A DNA stretch of 64,000 bases from positions 744,001 to 808,000 of the forward strand of contig CALOFP010000003.1 in the NCBI GenBank assembly GCA_942492635.1. Reading direction: 5' to 3'. Below are positions 60,855-64,000 of this stretch, one piece after another. Numbering within the stretch: position 1 is the stretch's first letter; each line of letters begins with the position of its first letter. The translations under genes and the position numbers were made by a program. Below the pieces are notes generated by a model, which worked only from the letters and a program-made list of their open reading frames with translations, was not told the origin of the DNA and did no database searches. This stretch comes from CALOFP01 sp942492635. GTDB taxonomy: Bacteria; UBP6; UBA1177; CALOFP01.

Positions 60855-63800
60855 CTAAAAATCCTTGAAACTGTTTTCAAAACTAATTAACTTTCGAACC
60901 TGCTTCTGGAACTCACCGTACTCCGTTCCCGGGACAACTTTCCTTTTGAGTCGGAAAACTACCTTCAGTTCACTGCCCCGGAACTCCGCAATGTAGAAGA
61001 AGTATGGGTTGTCAAGAGAGAAAGGTTTTAAATCCCGATCCTTGCCGGAAATTTTAAAGGTATATTCTTCTGCCGCATTTTCAATAAAAAATGGATAGGA
61101 CCTCTTTTCCGGTTCGATAAGTCTGGAAAAAAGCATGTTCGCCGGTTTCGGAAATGAGAAGGAACTGGTCCGAAACCTGACTATAAGTGGTTCCATCTGC
61201 ATATCGTCAGCAGGTTTAACGGAATCGCTCTTTATGCCGAGAAGAGAGAGAAAGGAACCGACGGACCCTTCATCGCCTCCTCTCGAAAAATAATGGAACC
61301 TTGCAAGGGATGCTGCCATCCCGCTGAACTGAATTCGTCCTGTACCATGTTCAATTCGGATCTTGACTGAGTTTTCTTCTGCAAGGCCGACTTTTTCAAA
61401 ACGGTAGGAATCGTCAGTTATTACAAGTGCCTCAGCACCCTCAAGAACGGGATTAAGAGCCCTGTAGTTGTCGTAACTGGAAATCGGATCGATGAAAAAC
61501 CCCCGTTCGATGCCCTCCTGCTTCGGTATGTGGAGAAGAACATAGTTGAACTGCATGTAGGGAAGCTCTTTTATGAGACTCCCTTTTTTCCTCGTCTTGA
61601 CAAGGGCGTAATCGGCTCTCACCGACGCTGTATTCAAAAGTTTTCTAAGCAGAAGAGCCTTCTCTCTTGATGTACCGCTCTTCTCATCAAAAGTATCTTT
61701 TACAGGTCTGATTTCCGAAAATTCAAATCCCCTTTCATCATGTACATAATCTATTTCTGTTGAAACAAAGTTTCTAAGGGACCTGACTTTATCAAGAACC
61801 GTTTCATCATCCGCTGTAACTCCTTTGACTAGAGTCCCCATTCCTTTTCCGTCTGACGAAAGTCGCCTAATTCTGGCCCTCACCATTGCCGAGAACTGAC
61901 TCCAGGAGTTTAGGGTCGAGTAACTCACCATGGGAACAACATCGATCATTGGAATCATTCCTGCCTCTCTCGGCGGAAGATATGTCTCTTCAGCCTTGAA
62001 CCTGTGAACGGTTCCGAGACCGGAAACAGACTCCTTCTCACTCTTAATATCTCCACGGCTGTAGAAATCCACATCCATCTCGTCGGGAACCAGCATTGTA
62101 AGACGACTTTCGATGTTGTAAACGCCCGTCATTCCAAAAAACCACCTTGAATGGATTCCTCCCTTCATGGCGTGCTGTTCTTCATTCAGTTCCATCGTAT
62201 AATCCAGGGTGTCACCAGGTTCAAGCTTGTCCGTATAGAGGTACCTGCGATCTGCCTTCCAGCGCCGATCTACGCTTCCGTTGGCTCGTATGATCCGCGC
62301 GTTCCGCAATTTCCCCAAAAGTTCGACACGGGAAAACTCCTCGGCACCCTTCGAATCGAGAACTTTTACAGCCATTCTGTAGTGTGAACGGATGAATCCC
62401 GTATGAAAAAGCCGCTGAAGACCTTCGTCAAAAAGAATAACATAGTGGTGTCCCAGAGCTCGATAGGGTTCTGTATCGATTCTCTGAATCCTCTCAAGAA
62501 CATCCCCGTCAGAGATGCCGTGACTCTTAAAAAAAGAGCTGTCCGAACCTTCCTCAATAAAATCCATCTTGCCCCAGAGCGTTTCAGACTGAGGATTGAG
62601 CAGCGAAGCCTTTCTATACAGTGAAAACGCCTCTTTTTTTCTGCCGACGAAGAGAAGGGTGTCTGCAAGCACTTCATGAAGTGTCGGAGCAGAGGGATTC
62701 AGTTTAAGCCCTCTCCTCAATATTTTTTCCGCTTTCTTGTGCTCTCCAAGAGCATTGTAAAGAGCCCCAAGTCTAGCGTGAAGCTCCATATCGTCGGGCA
62801 AAATCCGGAGAAGCCTCTTCATCACCTCGAGTCGCCCCTCATCCATTGCACTTTCCCGATAGAGAGAATCCAGCCCCCTGAGCAGCTCCATGTCGAAAGG
62901 AAACAAATCAAGAGCTCTACCTCTCCATAGAAGGGCTTTCTCAACATTTCCCATTCCGGCATATGCATCGGAAAGATAGATGTAGCCGGGCAGGTAATTC
63001 GGATACTTTTCAATCACCTTGGTTCCCGTCTCAACATCAAAGCGGTAGAGCCTCCTCATGTAGTAGACATCGTTAAGCGCAAGTAGAAATACAAGCCTCT
63101 CCTTTTCATTCTCCAAAGCTTGGTCCAGAAGTGCGTAGGCCTCCCGCTGTCTTCCCTCTTCATGAAGGTAGTCAACAAGCGTCGTTCTAAACCTTGTGAA
63201 TCCGACATAGTGTTTAACAAGAAATTCCATCAGATTTTCAAAATAGGCCGGATCCTCGTCCGCATAAGCTTGAGCCAGAGCAAAAAGAATAGGGGCACTC
63301 CTGCTTCCTCCGGTCCTTGCATAGAAGCTTTCAAGCCCCTTTGCACTGTAACCTCCTTCATAGAGCTCCCTCCCAATTATTCCAAGATACTCTTCCGTCA
63401 GAGATGAAGGCTGATTTTCCCCTTTGACCATGGAAACCGTACCGTCGTACTGACTTATCGGTCCTGAAATTTGCGGATTCCCTGAAATGGCCGCCGCAAC
63501 ATCCACCCTCTCCTCTTCGTAAGTGGAGATCTTCACAAGTATTGCATGGTCGCCTTCGGAGAGGTTCACATCTAAAACCGAACCGAAGAGTGCCGCCTCA
63601 CCAGGTTCCCTGACTTCCAGAATCATTTTGCCGTCAATGTAGACCCTATGTGGAGCGGAAATCCTGACACCGAATTTATGCCGCCCAGCTTTTTCAAGTG
63701 AAAAAGTGCGGTAAAGGTATATATTTGAGTTAGTTAGCGGATAAATATAGTTCGAGAGTGAAATTCTATCAGACCGGGAAGGCATCTTAATAAGCCTGGT

Positions 63801-64000
63801 ACCACCGTCAAAACTCTTATTCTCCTGAAACCGTCTCTCCGTTTCCGAAACCGTTTCCAAAGAAGAGTATCCGCCGTAAGGTTCCGTTTCGAGAATCAGA
63901 TAGGAATCTATAAAACCGTCGCTTTCGGCGATCTCTTCTGTAAGACGATCCATGCCAAGCTTACGGGCAGCCTCTTTCTTCCGGGTGTACAGGGCTGTGC
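60855..64000 (-). CDS. TPR / DUF3857 / inactive transglutaminase-like protein (5' end outside window)
   Basis: A large protein; 1032 residues are read from the ATG at 63953, but the frame stays open to the window edge, so the true start is beyond. The N-terminal part seen is a PA14-like beta domain, followed by TPR-type helical repeats (about residues 200-470) and DUF3857 (about 480-660). Next is a transglutaminase-like domain (about 700-850) and a beta-rich tail. In the transglutaminase part the expected GDC becomes GTS (residues 760-762) and the FNH His is Tyr804, so it looks catalytically inactive. DUF3857 proteins are usually exported; the signal lies upstream of the window. It is the first visible gene of the operon. 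Confidence 0.88.
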   Translation of the reverse strand, partial: TALYTRKKEAARKLGMDRLTEEIAESDGFIDSYLILETEPYGGYSSLETVSETERRFQENKSFDGGTRLIKMPSRSDRISLSNYIYPLTNSNIYLYRTFSLEKAGRHKFGVRISAPHRVYIDGKMILEVREPGEAALFGSVLDVNLSEGDHAILVKISTYEEERVDVAAAISGNPQISGPISQYDGTVSMVKGENQPSSLTEEYLGIIGRELYEGGYSAKGLESFYARTGGSRSAPILFALAQAYADEDPAYFENLMEFLVKHYVGFTRFRTTLVDYLHEEGRQREAYALLDQALENEKERLVFLLALNDVYYMRRLYRFDVETGTKVIEKYPNYLPGYIYLSDAYAGMGNVEKALLWRGRALDLFPFDMELLRGLDSLYRESAMDEGRLEVMKRLLRILPDDMELHARLGALYNALGEHKKAEKILRRGLKLNPSAPTLHEVLADTLLFVGRKKEAFSLYRKASLLNPQSETLWGKMDFIEEGSDSSFFKSHGISDGDVLERIQRIDTEPYRALGHHYVILFDEGLQRLFHTGFIRSHYRMAVKVLDSKGAEEFSRVELLGKLRNARIIRANGSVDRRWKADRRYLYTDKLEPGDTLDYTMELNEEQHAMKGGIHSRWFFGMTGVYNIESRLTMLVPDEMDVDFYSRGDIKSEKESVSGLGTVHRFKAEETYLPPREAGMIPMIDVVPMVSYSTLNSWSQFSAMVRARIRRLSSDGKGMGTLVKGVTADDETVLDKVRSLRNFVSTEIDYVHDERGFEFSEIRPVKDTFDEKSGTSREKALLLRKLLNTASVRADYALVKTRKKGSLIKELPYMQFNYVLLHIPKQEGIERGFFIDPISSYDNYRALNPVLEGAEALVITDDSYRFEKVGLAEENSVKIRIEHGTGRIQFSGMAASLARFHYFSRGGDEGSVGSFLSLLGIKSDSVKPADDMQMEPLIVRFRTSSFSFPKPANMLFSRLIEPEKRSYPFFIENAAEEYTFKISGKDRDLKPFSLDNPYFFYIAEFRGSELKVVFRLKRKVVPGTEYGEFQKQVRKLISFENSFKDF

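Noticed and set aside
60855..62300. Active transglutaminase
   Set aside because: The catalytic Cys and His positions are Ser and Tyr.
1..64000. CRISPR array, rRNA, tRNA or intact insertion sequence
   Set aside because: No regularly repeated direct repeats, no cloverleaf or rRNA-like sequence and no transposase were recognised by eye; a covariance-model search would be decisive for RNAs.

Overview
The window looks like the chromosome of a Gram-negative, moderately AT-rich bacterium of deltaproteobacterial or candidate-phylum character. Supporting signs are outer-membrane-type lipoproteins with canonical lipoboxes, a beta-barrel protein ending in Phe, a DNPR-type (meso-diaminopimelate) MurE, secreted EGF-like and Cys-rich proteins, a PEGA-tailed Ser/Thr kinase and a DUF3857-type protein. 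No rRNA, tRNA, intact insertion sequence or CRISPR array was seen, and the taxonomy cannot be fixed by reading alone.

Layout. 0.2-2.2 kb: an S9 peptidase lipoprotein. 2.2-4.9 kb: gene-poor DNA with small ORFs, a structured repeat and a J-domain cochaperone. 4.9-8.3 kb: a tightly overlapping def-fmt-rsmB-rpe operon ending in a hairpin terminator. 8.4-26.3 kb: an accessory stretch of mostly single genes, namely a Sel1 lipoprotein, a methyltransferase, a broken Nudix gene, a Cys-rich secreted protein, an acyl-activating/ACP/acyltransferase fusion, a membrane-bound AraC regulator, a beta-lactamase-family hydrolase, MltG, a histidine phosphatase, an HD-domain pair, small Cys-rich and membrane micro-proteins, and a beta-barrel.

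26.5-44.5 kb is a complete-looking division and cell wall (dcw) cluster on the minus strand: mraZ-rsmH-ftsL-ftsI-murE-murF-murD-ftsW-murG-murC-murB-ddl-ftsQ-ftsA-ftsZ plus a radical SAM gene. mraY is absent from its usual place between murF and murD. Almost every junction overlaps or nearly abuts, so translation is probably coupled throughout. Upstream and divergent lies a gene encoding an MshEN / HD-GYP-like / receiver fusion. 46.6-50.4 kb holds a truncated phage-spike-like gene, an EGF-domain lipoprotein, an FAD oxidoreductase, an RRM RNA-binding protein and a small protein. 50.8-55.9 kb is purL-purQ, a 44-residue membrane micro-ORF and a TrkA-type K+ channel.

56.2-64 kb is a dense minus-strand operon: a large TPR/DUF3857/transglutaminase-like protein (its start lies outside the window), a ParA/MinD-like ATPase, a J-domain/HTH protein, a Ser/Thr kinase with a PEGA tail, an Hsp33-like chaperone and, 58 bases further on, NAD kinase. 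Several proteins here lack textbook catalytic residues: the second P-loop Lys in the ATPase, HPD in the J domain, the Arg of HRD in the kinase, and Cys and His in the transglutaminase fold. This makes it the best candidate in the window for an undescribed functional module. Other notable points are a probable non-AUG start at the ftsZ/radical SAM junction, and an 11-bp perfect inverted repeat that could mask the ribosome-binding site of two overlapping micro-ORFs.
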